Positions 7,759 through 15,895 of a DNA stretch of 64,000 bases are shown in pieces. A model generated the notes under the pieces. The model searched no databases. It saw only the letters and a program-made list of their open reading frames with translations, and was not told where the DNA came from. The DNA is from Chryseobacterium daecheongense (GTDB lineage: Bacteria > Bacteroidota > Bacteroidia > Flavobacteriales > Weeksellaceae), in contig NZ_RJTX01000002.1 of NCBI RefSeq assembly GCF_003729955.1, positions 1-64,000 of the forward strand, in the 5' to 3' direction. The position numbers and the translations under genes are program-made. Numbering within the stretch: the first letter of the stretch is position 1; the number at the start of each line of letters is the position of its first letter.

Positions 7759-9246
7759 ATGATATATGGTATAGATGTTTTCAGTTTTCATGATGTGCTG
7801 GAAATCTGTAAAAATCCGGGGAAAGCAAAACTCAACAAAGCTGCAAAAGATCAGATCTTAAAATCTCAAAAGAATGTAAAGAAAATAGTGGAATCCGACC
7901 AGTGTGTATATGGAATTAATACAGGATTCGGGCCACTTTGTGATACTAAAATCTCTGCTGACGAAACTGCTCAGCTACAATATAACCTGATCATCTCACA
8001 TGCTGTAGGAGTGGGAAAACCAATTGATAAAGAGCTTTCAAAAATCATGATGATTGCTAAAGTTCATGCATTATCAAAAGGATTTTCAGGAGTTTCTTTG
8101 GATGTGATCGAAAGAATGATCCTGATGCTTGAAAAAGATATTATTCCTGTAGTTCCGGAACAAGGCTCTGTAGGAGCTTCAGGAGATTTGGCTCCTTTGG
8201 CACATTTGGTATTACCTCTTTTAGGATTAGGACAGGTTTGGGAGGGTGATCAAGTAGCAGATACCGCAAAGGTGCTAAAGAAAAATAAATTAGAACCTCT
8301 TACTTTAGGACCCAAAGAAGGACTGGGATTGATCAATGGAACTCAATTTATTTTGGCACATGCAATTAAAGGACTAGAGAAATTCGAATACTTACTGGAC
8401 CTGGCAGATATGACGGCTGCAATGAGTCTTGAAGCTTACAGAGGTTCTGCAAGTCCGTTTAAAAAAGAACTTCATGAAATCCGACCTTTCGAGGGAAGTA
8501 AAAAAGTGGCGGCAAGAATGCTTAAATTTTTAAAGAATTCGGAAAACATGAAAGCTCATGAAGACTGTGAAAGAGTTCAGGATCCCTATTCTATGAGATG
8601 TGTTCCGCAGGTTCATGGTGCAAGCAGAAATGCTTTTGAACACCTTAAAAGTATGGCAGAAACGGAACTGAATTCTGTAACAGATAATCCAATCGTTCTA
8701 AGTGCAGAAGAATCTATTTCCGGAGGAAATTTCCATGGGCAGTTGATGGCTTTACCGCTAGATTATGCAACATTGGCTGCTGCTGAATTAGGAAATATTT
8801 CAGACAGAAGAAGTTATTTACTACTGGAAGGAAAATATGGACTGCCGAGATTATTAACGGAAAGCTCAGGATTGAACTCAGGATTTATGATTCCGCAATA
8901 CACTTCCGCAGCATTGGTAACGGAAAATAAAACATTATGTTTTCCGGCTTCAGCGGACTCTATTCCTACAAGTTTGGGACAGGAGGACCATGTTTCCATG
9001 GGAAGTATTTCAGGAAGAAAATTCAATCAGGTACTTGGAAATTTAGTGAATATTTTATCCGTTGAATTAATGTTTGCTGCGCAAGGACTTGAGTTCAGAA
9101 GACCTGCTAAATGTTCAAAAATTATTGAAGAGAATTTTGCAATTCTACGTTCTAAAGTGGCTAAGCTGGAAGATGACAGACTGATCGGAAAAGATATGCT
9201 TGCGATAGCAGAACTAATTAATGAGAGAAAGTTTATAGTTAACTAA
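7759..9246 (+). CDS. hutH: Histidine ammonia-lyase
   Basis: A 495-residue aromatic amino acid lyase. Histidine ammonia-lyase turns L-histidine into urocanate and ammonia, the first step of histidine breakdown. The MIO prosthetic group forms from the tripeptide Ala140-Ser141-Gly142 in GASGDLAPLAH. The upstream YGINTGFG (51-58) carries the catalytic Tyr. Length and start are usual for HutH. The other hut genes (hutU, hutI, hutG) are not nearby, so it stands alone with its own terminator. A tyrosine or phenylalanine lyase is less likely but cannot be fully excluded from sequence. Confidence 0.92.
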   Translation: MIYGIDVFSFHDVLEICKNPGKAKLNKAAKDQILKSQKNVKKIVESDQCVYGINTGFGPLCDTKISADETAQLQYNLIISHAVGVGKPIDKELSKIMMIAKVHALSKGFSGVSLDVIERMILMLEKDIIPVVPEQGSVGASGDLAPLAHLVLPLLGLGQVWEGDQVADTAKVLKKNKLEPLTLGPKEGLGLINGTQFILAHAIKGLEKFEYLLDLADMTAAMSLEAYRGSASPFKKELHEIRPFEGSKKVAARMLKFLKNSENMKAHEDCERVQDPYSMRCVPQVHGASRNAFEHLKSMAETELNSVTDNPIVLSAEESISGGNFHGQLMALPLDYATLAAAELGNISDRRSYLLLEGKYGLPRLLTESSGLNSGFMIPQYTSAALVTENKTLCFPASADSIPTSLGQEDHVSMGSISGRKFNQVLGNLVNILSVELMFAAQGLEFRRPAKCSKIIEENFAILRSKVAKLEDDRLIGKDMLAIAELINERKFIVN

Positions 9247-9257
9247 TAGATATAATG

Positions 9258-9282
9258 AAAAAGCTTCCAATGGAAGCTTTTT
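9258..9282 (+). terminator. Terminator of hutH
   Basis: An 11-bp stem AAAAAGCTTCC / GGAAGCTTTTT around the loop AAT, 12 bp after the hutH stop codon. Confidence 0.85.
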
Positions 9283-9301
9283 ATATTTAAAACAAGAAAC
9301 A

Positions 9302-9748
9302 ATGATCTTAAAAAGAATAGATTCCTCGGATGCTGATTTTCAAAATCTGGTAAAACTGTTAGATGCAGATCTTGCTGTTCGGGATGGTGATGATCATGCT
9401 TTTTATCATCAGTTCAACACCATTGATGCCTTGAAAAATTGTGTTGTAGCTTACCTGGATGGTGAAGCTGTGGCATGTGGTGCTTTTAAGCCATTTAATG
9501 AAGATAGCGTGGAGATCAAAAGAATGTATACCAATCCTCAGAAAAGAAACCTGGGATTGGCTTCCAGGATTCTGCATGAACTGGAAGTTTGGGCGAAAGA
9601 ATCAGGGTATAGAAAATGTGTGCTAGAAACCGGCATAAAGCAGCCCGAAGCCATTGCTCTTTATGAGAAAAACGGATATAGCAACATTCCCAATTATGGT
9701 CAGTATGTAGGAGTTGAAAACAGTGTTTGCTTTGAGAAGGTATTGTAA
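9302..9748 (+). CDS. GNAT family N-acetyltransferase
   Basis: A 148-residue single-domain acetyltransferase of the GNAT fold. Motif A for acetyl-CoA binding is seen as QKRNLGLASRIL (about residues 80-91), after the beta strand VEIKRMYTNP. The later LETGIKQPEAIALYEKNGY is the usual motif B region. The target is unknown; small amines or protein N-termini are typical. It starts 19 bp after the hutH terminator and is probably transcribed on its own. Confidence 0.88.
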   Translation: MILKRIDSSDADFQNLVKLLDADLAVRDGDDHAFYHQFNTIDALKNCVVAYLDGEAVACGAFKPFNEDSVEIKRMYTNPQKRNLGLASRILHELEVWAKESGYRKCVLETGIKQPEAIALYEKNGYSNIPNYGQYVGVENSVCFEKVL

Positions 9749-9856
9749 TTAATATTATTTTCAACATAATAAATATAAAGATGATTTGACTTTTAACGAT
9801 CTGTTATTCAATGTAAAGTGATATCTTGGTGGTACCAATCAAAAATATTATTTTAT

Positions 9857-11362
9857 ATGAAAAGAAATGTATTCTACCTTCTTATGGTATTTTTTATCAT
9901 GGGCTCATGTTCCAGGGATGAAATCCAGAACGAATCACCCGAAATTGGAGTCACACAAAAAGATCCATTGACAGAAAAGCAGATCAACGCTGAAATTAAT
10001 CAATCCCTTAAAACCAAAGGTTCCTTTGCATGGAGCCAGTCCTCTGATCATCTTCTCTGGAGTGCTGTTTTCCGGGGTAATAAAGTGGCTTCTATCGGTT
10101 TTGGAACCTCCCAGAATGATTTTGACAGAAGTCTTTCGTCTGACAATGAAATTATTCAGAATGAAGTTTTGGATGTGATCAAAAAGCACGAAGGAAAGCA
10201 GGACAGGGTTTTATTAAGCTCCGATCAGTATCTTAACCAGATAGATGTGATCATTGAAAAACAGGAAACAATAGTGGCTTTACGTCGCATGAAAAACATT
10301 CGTTACGTAGAACCTGCAGATTACCGTTACTTTGATATTGAAAATAATCTGAATGGAAGTATTGCAAAATCCAGTGGAAGCTCAGGATGCGGATTTGAAT
10401 CCATAGCACTGAATTCAGCAGATTATACTACCGTTGCTCCTAATGCAAAAGCACCCTGGTCATTCTCTAAGCATAATATTACAAGTGCATGGAGCTACAG
10501 CACTGGAGCAGGAGTTACTATAGGTTTGGTAGATACAGGAGTTTCTTCAGAACAAAGCTTATTGGGAAGCAGTTTTAACAATGGCTCTTCATCAGGAAGA
10601 ACGATCAGTAAAAATGGAGTATATGTTGATTCTGTTTGGCCATGGAGTACAGGCTACGATGGTTCTGCAGATAAATGTGGTCACGGGACAAAAATGGCTT
10701 CCGCAATGGCTGCGCCAAGAAATAATCTCGGCCAACCGGTAGGAGTGGCTTATAATGCGAATCTCATTACCTATAGAGCGGCTTCTAATGTAGTTTTGGA
10801 TGGCTATCATGAACAGAACGGAGTGAAAATAGCGTTTACGGAATTGGCCAATAATTCGAATGTGAAAATTATTTCTATGTCGATGGGGCATATCTTTTCC
10901 GTTGGGAAAATTGAGGATGCTGTAAAGTATGCATATTCTAAAGGAAAACTTATTTTCTGCGCAGGCGGAACATCTACCAGCTTTACCAATTTTGTTGGCG
11001 TTATTTTCCCTGCGTGGATGCCTGAAACACAGGCGGTGACAGGAGTAAAAGAAAATACTTCCAATCAGAAATGTGATGTATGCCATTCCGGAGCTGAAAT
11101 TGATTTTACCTATCAGATGGAAAGAGCTTCAGGAAGCTCAATTCCGGTGTTGAGTTATTATAATGCCCAAACCGATTATGTAGGAGGTTCATCTGTAGCA
11201 ACTGCATCTACAGCAGGAATCGCAGCATTGGTATGGGCGAAAAACCCATCTTGGAACAGAGAGCAGGTGCTGAATAAAATGAGGCAGTCTGCTACTTATT
11301 ATCCAACTCCCAATTCAGATTATGGCTATGGAAATATTAATGTTTTGCAGGCGGTTCAATAA
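9857..11362 (+). CDS. Subtilisin-like (S8) serine protease, lipoprotein
   Basis: A 501-residue protein of the subtilase family. The start at 9857 is chosen because it gives a lipoprotein signal (lipobox IMGSC, Cys18); the frame stays open to 9818. Residues ~30-150 look like a propeptide-type region. The triad is Asp226 (GLVDTGV), His276 (CGHGTKMA) and Ser446 (GGSSVATAS). The place where subtilases carry the oxyanion-hole Asn (usually AAGN) reads CAGGTS, so the Asn appears to be Gly. The enzyme may therefore be weak, use another residue, or be a pseudo-protease. Two Cys pairs occur, including CDVC near ~407. It is probably surface- or periplasm-anchored. A stefin-like inhibitor gene follows. 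Confidence 0.88.
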   Translation: MKRNVFYLLMVFFIMGSCSRDEIQNESPEIGVTQKDPLTEKQINAEINQSLKTKGSFAWSQSSDHLLWSAVFRGNKVASIGFGTSQNDFDRSLSSDNEIIQNEVLDVIKKHEGKQDRVLLSSDQYLNQIDVIIEKQETIVALRRMKNIRYVEPADYRYFDIENNLNGSIAKSSGSSGCGFESIALNSADYTTVAPNAKAPWSFSKHNITSAWSYSTGAGVTIGLVDTGVSSEQSLLGSSFNNGSSSGRTISKNGVYVDSVWPWSTGYDGSADKCGHGTKMASAMAAPRNNLGQPVGVAYNANLITYRAASNVVLDGYHEQNGVKIAFTELANNSNVKIISMSMGHIFSVGKIEDAVKYAYSKGKLIFCAGGTSTSFTNFVGVIFPAWMPETQAVTGVKENTSNQKCDVCHSGAEIDFTYQMERASGSSIPVLSYYNAQTDYVGGSSVATASTAGIAALVWAKNPSWNREQVLNKMRQSATYYPTPNSDYGYGNINVLQAVQ

Positions 11363-11388
11363 GATTTAATTAAATACTAATGTATAAT

Positions 11389-11424
11389 AAAAAGTAATGC
11401 TATCCGCGGATAGCATTACTTTTT
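11389..11424. terminator. Strong palindromic terminator after the S8 protease
   Basis: A perfect 36-bp palindrome (18 + 18 bp, centre at 11406/11407), GC core GCTATCCGCGGATAGC, with A5 and T5 tracts on the outside. It ends the S8 protease transcript and separates it from the stefin-like gene. Confidence 0.88.
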
Positions 11425-11645
11425 TATGTACAAATATAAAGGGATTCGTTAATTAAGTATTTCTACTAATGAAGAAAAATGAGTAGATGTACTCTAACAT
11501 ATTCGTTATAGGTAGAGTAGCTTTGTTATGTAATTACAATCGTAAGATTGATCATTAAATAAAAATCATGGAGACCAGAAACCATTATAAAACGGGGCGA
11601 AATCCGAAAAGCCACATGAGTAGGAACTAAATACAAAATATAATC
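11425..11645 (+). other. Leader region of the stefin-like gene
   Basis: A 221-bp gap that belongs to the next gene. It has alternative short pairings (GAGTA 11481-11485, TACTCT 11490-11495, AGAGTA 11514-11519) in which the middle element can pair with either neighbour. It also holds a 20-codon reading frame at 11568-11630. No clear TAnnTTTG box was found. Function unknown. Confidence 0.35.
11568..11630 (+). CDS. Possible 20-residue leader peptide
   Basis: ATG at 11568 opens a 20-codon frame ending TAA at 11628-11630, 15 bp before the stefin-like gene. The peptide is strongly basic and polar (METRNHYKTGRNPKSHMSRN). It could be a real microprotein, a translated leader that influences the next gene, or chance. 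No similarity is recognised. Confidence 0.25.
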   Translation: METRNHYKTGRNPKSHMSRN

Positions 11646-11915
11646 ATGTCAACACAAGAATTAGTAGTAGGAGGCTGGACAAAGTATCATGCACTTACAC
11701 CGGAAGATCAAAAAGTATTCAACGAAGCAATGAATGGATTTGTAGGGGTAAAGTATACTCCTGAACAGGTATCTACACAATTGGTAAACGGAACTAACTA
11801 CCGTTACAGATGTATAGCGTCAATGCCACCTGCAGATGTGGTTTGGGAAGCCATTGTGGAAATTTATAAACCAATTAATGGGCAGCCACATGTTGTTTCT
11901 ATTCACAGAATTTAA
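11646..11915 (+). CDS. Stefin-like cystatin-superfamily protein, putative cysteine protease inhibitor
   Basis: An 89-residue protein without a signal peptide. It carries the two landmarks of type 1 cystatins (stefins): an N-terminal Gly pair followed by Trp (VVGGWT, G9-G10) and the first hairpin loop QLVNG at 45-49 (family consensus QxVxG), followed by TNYRYRC as in animal stefins (QVVAGTNY). Length is close to the ~98 residues of stefins. Known stefins block papain-like proteases by inserting this wedge into the active-site cleft. Here the target is unknown. A cytoplasmic place is inferred. It follows an S8 protease, but cystatins do not normally inhibit serine proteases, so a direct link is only speculation. 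Confidence 0.7.
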   Translation: MSTQELVVGGWTKYHALTPEDQKVFNEAMNGFVGVKYTPEQVSTQLVNGTNYRYRCIASMPPADVVWEAIVEIYKPINGQPHVVSIHRI

Positions 11916-11931
11916 TCAACATTTTACTTAT

Positions 11932-11964
11932 AAAAAACCGGAAGATGCCATCTTCCGGTTTTTT
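11932..11964. terminator. Bidirectional terminator between the stefin-like gene and ygiD
   Basis: A 15-bp perfect stem (11932-11946 with 11950-11964), GC core CCGGAAGAT/ATCTTCCGG, and A6/T6 tracts on both sides. It ends right before the ygiD stop codon. Confidence 0.9.
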
Positions 11965-11965
11965 A

Positions 11966-12793
11966 TTATCCTATTCTCACACTCGTCATACTCAGAGAGC
12001 CGCCTATCAGCTCATCATTAAAAAGTGTCAGATTTTCTGATTGGTCTTTTAAACCTAATGTATAGATCAAAGGCAAATAATGATCAGGAGTAGGAACTGC
12101 ATATTGCAAAAATGTTCCCTGTTTTTGATAATCAATGATATGCTGGAAATCTCCGTCAAGAAGCCAGTTGTTGGTTTTTTCGCGGGCTTCAATGGCCCAA
12201 TCCCAGCCGGCACCTACCGTGTTGATGTTTTTCCAGTCTATCAATCTTAAATTGTGTACAATATTTCCGCTTCCTATGATCAGAATACCTTTTTCGCGAA
12301 GCGAATTCAATCTTTTCGCTAAATCAAAATGATATTGCGGTGGTTGAGTATAATCAATGCTGAGTTGAATCACAGGAATATCTGAGTTCGGATACATATG
12401 CTTGATTACTGACCAGGCGCCGTGATCCAATCCCCAACTATGATCTTCTTCCACTACAACAGGGGCCAAAAGTTCAACTGTTTCTGTGGCAAGCTTCGGA
12501 TCTCCAGGAGCCGGATATTGAACATCAAATAATGCTTTTGGAAAACCGTAAAAATCATGAATGGTTTTCGGCATATCCATAGCTGTCACAAAAGTTCCCG
12601 ATGTATACCAGTGCGCAGAAATGCACAGAATAGCATTAGGTTTCGGAATCTCCTGTGCCGCTTTTCTGAATCCTTGGACAAACTGGTTTTCTTCAATAGC
12701 ATTCATAGGCGAACCATGCCCAAGAAATAAAACCGGCATCCGTTGCGTATTCTTAAATTGAGTGCTGATGTTTTGTAAGTCGTTGAGGTTCAT
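11966..12793 (-). CDS. ygiD: 4,5-DOPA dioxygenase-type extradiol dioxygenase (YgiD family)
   Basis: A 275-residue cytosolic class III extradiol ring-cleavage enzyme, related to plant DOPA 4,5-dioxygenase and E. coli YgiD. Metal-ligand motifs are visible: HGSPMN near residue 26, SAHWYTSG near 59, DHGAW near 123 and the C-terminal PDHYLPLIY. The physiological substrate in bacteria is uncertain; a catechol is assumed. It lies downstream of a YceI gene on the same strand, with a weak hairpin between them. Confidence 0.88.
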   Translation of the reverse strand: MNLNDLQNISTQFKNTQRMPVLFLGHGSPMNAIEENQFVQGFRKAAQEIPKPNAILCISAHWYTSGTFVTAMDMPKTIHDFYGFPKALFDVQYPAPGDPKLATETVELLAPVVVEEDHSWGLDHGAWSVIKHMYPNSDIPVIQLSIDYTQPPQYHFDLAKRLNSLREKGILIIGSGNIVHNLRLIDWKNINTVGAGWDWAIEAREKTNNWLLDGDFQHIIDYQKQGTFLQYAVPTPDHYLPLIYTLGLKDQSENLTLFNDELIGGSLSMTSVRIG

Positions 12794-12815
12794 AACGAAA
12801 TTGATGTAAAAAATA

Positions 12816-12850
12816 AAAGGTCCAAGGCTTATAGAAATCCCCGAACCTTT
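12816..12850 (-). terminator. Possible terminator between yceI and ygiD
   Basis: AAAGGTCC (12816-12823) can pair with GAACCTTT (12843-12850), with one G-U pair and a 19-nt loop. It is followed on the minus strand by a U-rich run. Weaker than the others in the window, so partial read-through into ygiD is possible. Confidence 0.45.
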
Positions 12851-12869
12851 TACTATGAATGTTAAAGAA

Positions 12870-13382
12870 CTATGCTTGTTTTACGAACTGTAATTCCCCT
12901 GCAACTTTTACCTCATCACTCACCATTACACCTCCTGCTTCAAGAGCCGCATTCCAATTCAATCCGAAATCTTTTCTGTTGATCTTTCCTTCAAAAGAGA
13001 ATCCTGCTTTTGTATTTCCCCAAGGGTCCTTGTTGATTCCTCCGAAATCTACGTCCAATGTGACAGGATGAGTAATTCCATTGATGGTAAGATTTCCGGT
13101 AATCGTATCATTTAAAGTTTGAGATTCAAAAGTAATGGTCGGGTGAGCTTCAGCGTTGAAGAACTCAGCAGATTTTAAATGATTGTCTCTGTCCGTATTA
13201 TTGGTGAAAACAGAATCCGTTTGAATAGTTGCTGTTGTTTTAGCATTTTTGAAAGAATCATCTTCAGCCTCAATTTCTGCATTAAAATTTCTGAAACTTC
13301 CTTTTACGTTAGAAATCATCATGTGTTTTACTTTGAATGTGATTTCACTATGCGTAGGATCTAAATTCCATTTTGTTGCCAT
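12870..13382 (-). CDS. YceI family protein
   Basis: A 170-residue lipocalin-like YceI-family protein; members bind isoprenoid-like lipids in an elongated beta-barrel. The start (MATKWNLDPTHSEITFKVKH) matches the family opening, and LTINGITHPVTLDVDF near residue 98 is the conserved central stretch. Many YceI proteins are periplasmic, but this one has no signal peptide, so it is probably cytoplasmic. The role is unknown; links to stress and quinones are known for some homologues. A TACATTTG box on the minus strand at 13414-13421 is a good -7 candidate. Confidence 0.88.
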   Translation of the reverse strand: MATKWNLDPTHSEITFKVKHMMISNVKGSFRNFNAEIEAEDDSFKNAKTTATIQTDSVFTNNTDRDNHLKSAEFFNAEAHPTITFESQTLNDTITGNLTINGITHPVTLDVDFGGINKDPWGNTKAGFSFEGKINRKDFGLNWNAALEAGGVMVSDEVKVAGELQFVKQA

Positions 13383-13413
13383 TGTATTTTATTTTTTATT
13401 GTTATTGATGATG

Positions 13414-13421
13414 CAAATGTA
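13414..13421 (-). promoter_or_regulatory. -7 box of the yceI gene
   Basis: Reads TACATTTG on the minus strand, 31 bp before the yceI ATG. No -33 element was assigned with confidence. Confidence 0.45.
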
Positions 13422-13614
13422 CATTACAAAACAGCCATAAAACATTGATTTAGGATAAGAAATGAATCTTTAATCCAATATTCAGTTTTATTTATGATGT
13501 TATCTTCAGATAAATAAACAATACCCTTCAGCAAATTTCATCAGTAAGTTAAGAATTATTCTCATTTATAAATGTTTTATTTTAACATTTTCTTAACGGA
13601 TGGTTTTTATTTCT

Positions 13615-13622
13615 TATTTTTG
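13615..13622 (+). promoter_or_regulatory. -7 box of the S9 peptidase gene
   Basis: TATTTTTG, 19 bp before ATG 13642. The rest of the 258-bp gap from 13383 is AT-rich and shows nothing else I can name. Confidence 0.45.
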
Positions 13623-13641
13623 ATGGATTCAATTTTATGCA

Positions 13642-15780
13642 ATGAAATTATATAGACTTTCTTTATTAATGCTGGTTTTGGGTGGATCGGTTGTTGCCCA
13701 GACTCAAAAATTTACGATGGCAGAAGCAGTAAATGGGTTAAGAAGTAATCTGGCAGTGAAGAATATTTCTCAATTTTCATGGACCGGAGATGGAAAATCC
13801 TATATCCAGGCTGTAAAAGGAGGATATCTGACTACTGATCTTAAGACCGGAAAACGGGATACTTTGGTATCTCTTACGCAGCTGAACAAACATTTTACAG
13901 ACAAAAAACTAAAGGCAGTACCGCAAATTAAATTCATCAACGGTTCTCAGGGATATTTCAATGCTAATGACCAGATGGTTTGGGTAGAAAAATCCGGAAA
14001 CGACTGGAAAATTAAGAATGCGGTTTCAGTAGAAAGTGAAGCAGCTAATGTGAAAGTATTCGGAGATAATGAGACATTTGCTTATACGGTAAAGAATAAT
14101 CTATATGTAAACAGAAACGGAAAGGCGATTGCAGTAACGAATGATTCAGACGAGAATATTATCAGTGGACAATCTGTTCACAGAAATGAATTCGGAATCG
14201 ATGGCGGAATTTTTCCTGCCCCCAATTCCGAAAGCGTAGCTTTTTACAGAATGGATCAGACTATGGTGGCAGATTATCCGATAATCGACTGGTCTGTAAC
14301 TCCGGCAGTGAATCATAATATAAAATATCCGATGGTGGGCCAGACTTCTCATGAAGTTACCCTTGGTGTTTTCAATATTAAAAATCAATCTACTACATTT
14401 TTAAAGATTGAAGGTGAAAAAGATCAGTATTTAACGGCAATTACCTGGAGCCCTGATTCCAAATATATTTTTGTAGGTGTTTTAAACAGAGGGCAGAATC
14501 ATTTAAAAATGAATCAGTATGATGCAGCTACCGGAAATTTCATTAAAACAATCTTTGAAGAAACCGATAGCAAATATGTAGAGCCACAGCATCCGTTGGT
14601 GTTTTTCCCGAATTCCAATACAGATTTTATCTGGCAAAGTCAAAGAACAGGATATAATCATTTATTCCATTATAGCCTTGATAAAGGATTGATCTCTCAA
14701 ATTACCAAAGGAGACTGGCTGGTTACCGATATTTTAGGGTTTAATGAAAAAAAGAAGGAAATTTATTTTGCTTCTACTAAGGAAACTCCATTGGAAAGAC
14801 ATTTGTATAAAATCAACTGGGCAAATTTCAAGATGCAGAGATTAGATAATGCAGACGGAATGCATACCGGAATTTTAAGTACAGATGGAAATTATCTGTA
14901 TGATGTGTACAGTAATGCAGATACACCGAGAATTGCCAATATTATCAACACCAATACTTTTAAGACAAGTAACATTCTTACGGCTGAAAATCCGTTAAAA
15001 AAATACCAGAGACCGGAGATCAAGAGTGTAAGCCTGAAAGCTGATGACGGAACTCTATTGTATGGAAAAATCATTCTTCCAACAGACTTTGACCCTAACA
15101 AAAAATACCCGGTTATTGTATACCTCTATAATGGACCGCACTTGCAATTAGTGACCAATACTTTCCCTGCTTCGGGTAATCTTTGGTACGAATATATGGC
15201 TCAGAACGGATATATCATCTTTACGATGGATGGGAGAGGTTCTTCCAACCGTGGTTTAAAATTTGAGCAGGCTGTTTTCAGAAATCTGGGGACTACTGAA
15301 ATGAATGATCAGATGAAAGGAGTAGATTATTTAAAATCTTTACCTTACGTAGATGCGGAAAGAATGGGAATTCATGGATGGAGCTTCGGAGGATTTATGA
15401 CGACAAGTTTCATGCTTCGTCATCCGGAAGTTTTTAAAGTAGGAGTTGCAGGAGGACCTGTTATTGACTGGAAAATGTACGAGATCATGTACGGCGAAAG
15501 ATATATGGATACACCACAGGAGAATCCGCAAGGATATGCAACGGCTAATCTTTTGGACAAAGTTCAGAATCTGAAAGGAAAGTTGCTGATGATTCACGGA
15601 GCACAGGATGATGTGGTGGTTTGGCAGCATTCGGTGAAGTTCCTGAAATCAGCTGTGGACAATGGAATCCAGTTAGATTACTTTGTGTATCCGGGTCACC
15701 CACATAATGTGATTGGAAAAGACAGAGTGCATTTGATGCAGAAAGTCACAGATTATTTTGATCAATATCTGAAGAAATAA
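13642..15780 (+). CDS. S9B (DPP-IV type) prolyl peptidase
   Basis: A 712-residue exported peptidase that likely removes X-Pro dipeptides from peptides. It has a signal peptide (residues 1-19, ending VVAQ), an eight-bladed propeller region (~40-480, including FRMDQTMVADYPIIDW-type blade segments) and a C-terminal alpha/beta hydrolase domain. The triad is Ser581 in GWSFGG, Asp656 in GAQDDVV and His697 in RVHLM. The insert HRNEFGIDGGIF is typical of DPP-IV, where a nearby Glu binds the substrate N-terminus. The length is usual for Bacteroidota DPP-IV. It probably acts in the periplasm in peptide use. Confidence 0.92.
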   Translation: MKLYRLSLLMLVLGGSVVAQTQKFTMAEAVNGLRSNLAVKNISQFSWTGDGKSYIQAVKGGYLTTDLKTGKRDTLVSLTQLNKHFTDKKLKAVPQIKFINGSQGYFNANDQMVWVEKSGNDWKIKNAVSVESEAANVKVFGDNETFAYTVKNNLYVNRNGKAIAVTNDSDENIISGQSVHRNEFGIDGGIFPAPNSESVAFYRMDQTMVADYPIIDWSVTPAVNHNIKYPMVGQTSHEVTLGVFNIKNQSTTFLKIEGEKDQYLTAITWSPDSKYIFVGVLNRGQNHLKMNQYDAATGNFIKTIFEETDSKYVEPQHPLVFFPNSNTDFIWQSQRTGYNHLFHYSLDKGLISQITKGDWLVTDILGFNEKKKEIYFASTKETPLERHLYKINWANFKMQRLDNADGMHTGILSTDGNYLYDVYSNADTPRIANIINTNTFKTSNILTAENPLKKYQRPEIKSVSLKADDGTLLYGKIILPTDFDPNKKYPVIVYLYNGPHLQLVTNTFPASGNLWYEYMAQNGYIIFTMDGRGSSNRGLKFEQAVFRNLGTTEMNDQMKGVDYLKSLPYVDAERMGIHGWSFGGFMTTSFMLRHPEVFKVGVAGGPVIDWKMYEIMYGERYMDTPQENPQGYATANLLDKVQNLKGKLLMIHGAQDDVVVWQHSVKFLKSAVDNGIQLDYFVYPGHPHNVIGKDRVHLMQKVTDYFDQYLKK

Positions 15781-15784
15781 CAAG

Positions 15785-15807
15785 AATCCAGCCTGAAAGG
15801 CTGGATT
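15785..15807 (+). terminator. Terminator of the S9 peptidase gene
   Basis: A 9-bp stem AATCCAGCC / GGCTGGATT with loop TGAAA, followed by a T-rich run, 4 bp after the stop codon. Confidence 0.8.
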
Positions 15808-15868
15808 TCTTATTTAAACAATAAGACAGTTCTTATCATTCATCAATGTATTTGAAATTGAGTTCTTG

Positions 15869-15876
15869 TAATTTTG
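15869..15876 (+). promoter_or_regulatory. -7 box of the LLM oxidoreductase gene
   Basis: TAATTTTG, 20 bp before ATG 15896. A -33 element is not clear. Confidence 0.4.
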
Positions 15877-15895
15877 TGTATCTAAAATCAGAAAT

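Noticed and set aside
10592..11086. 164-codon minus-strand frame inside the S8 protease gene
   Set aside because: It is antisense to well-conserved protease motifs, and its translation has no coherent fold features.
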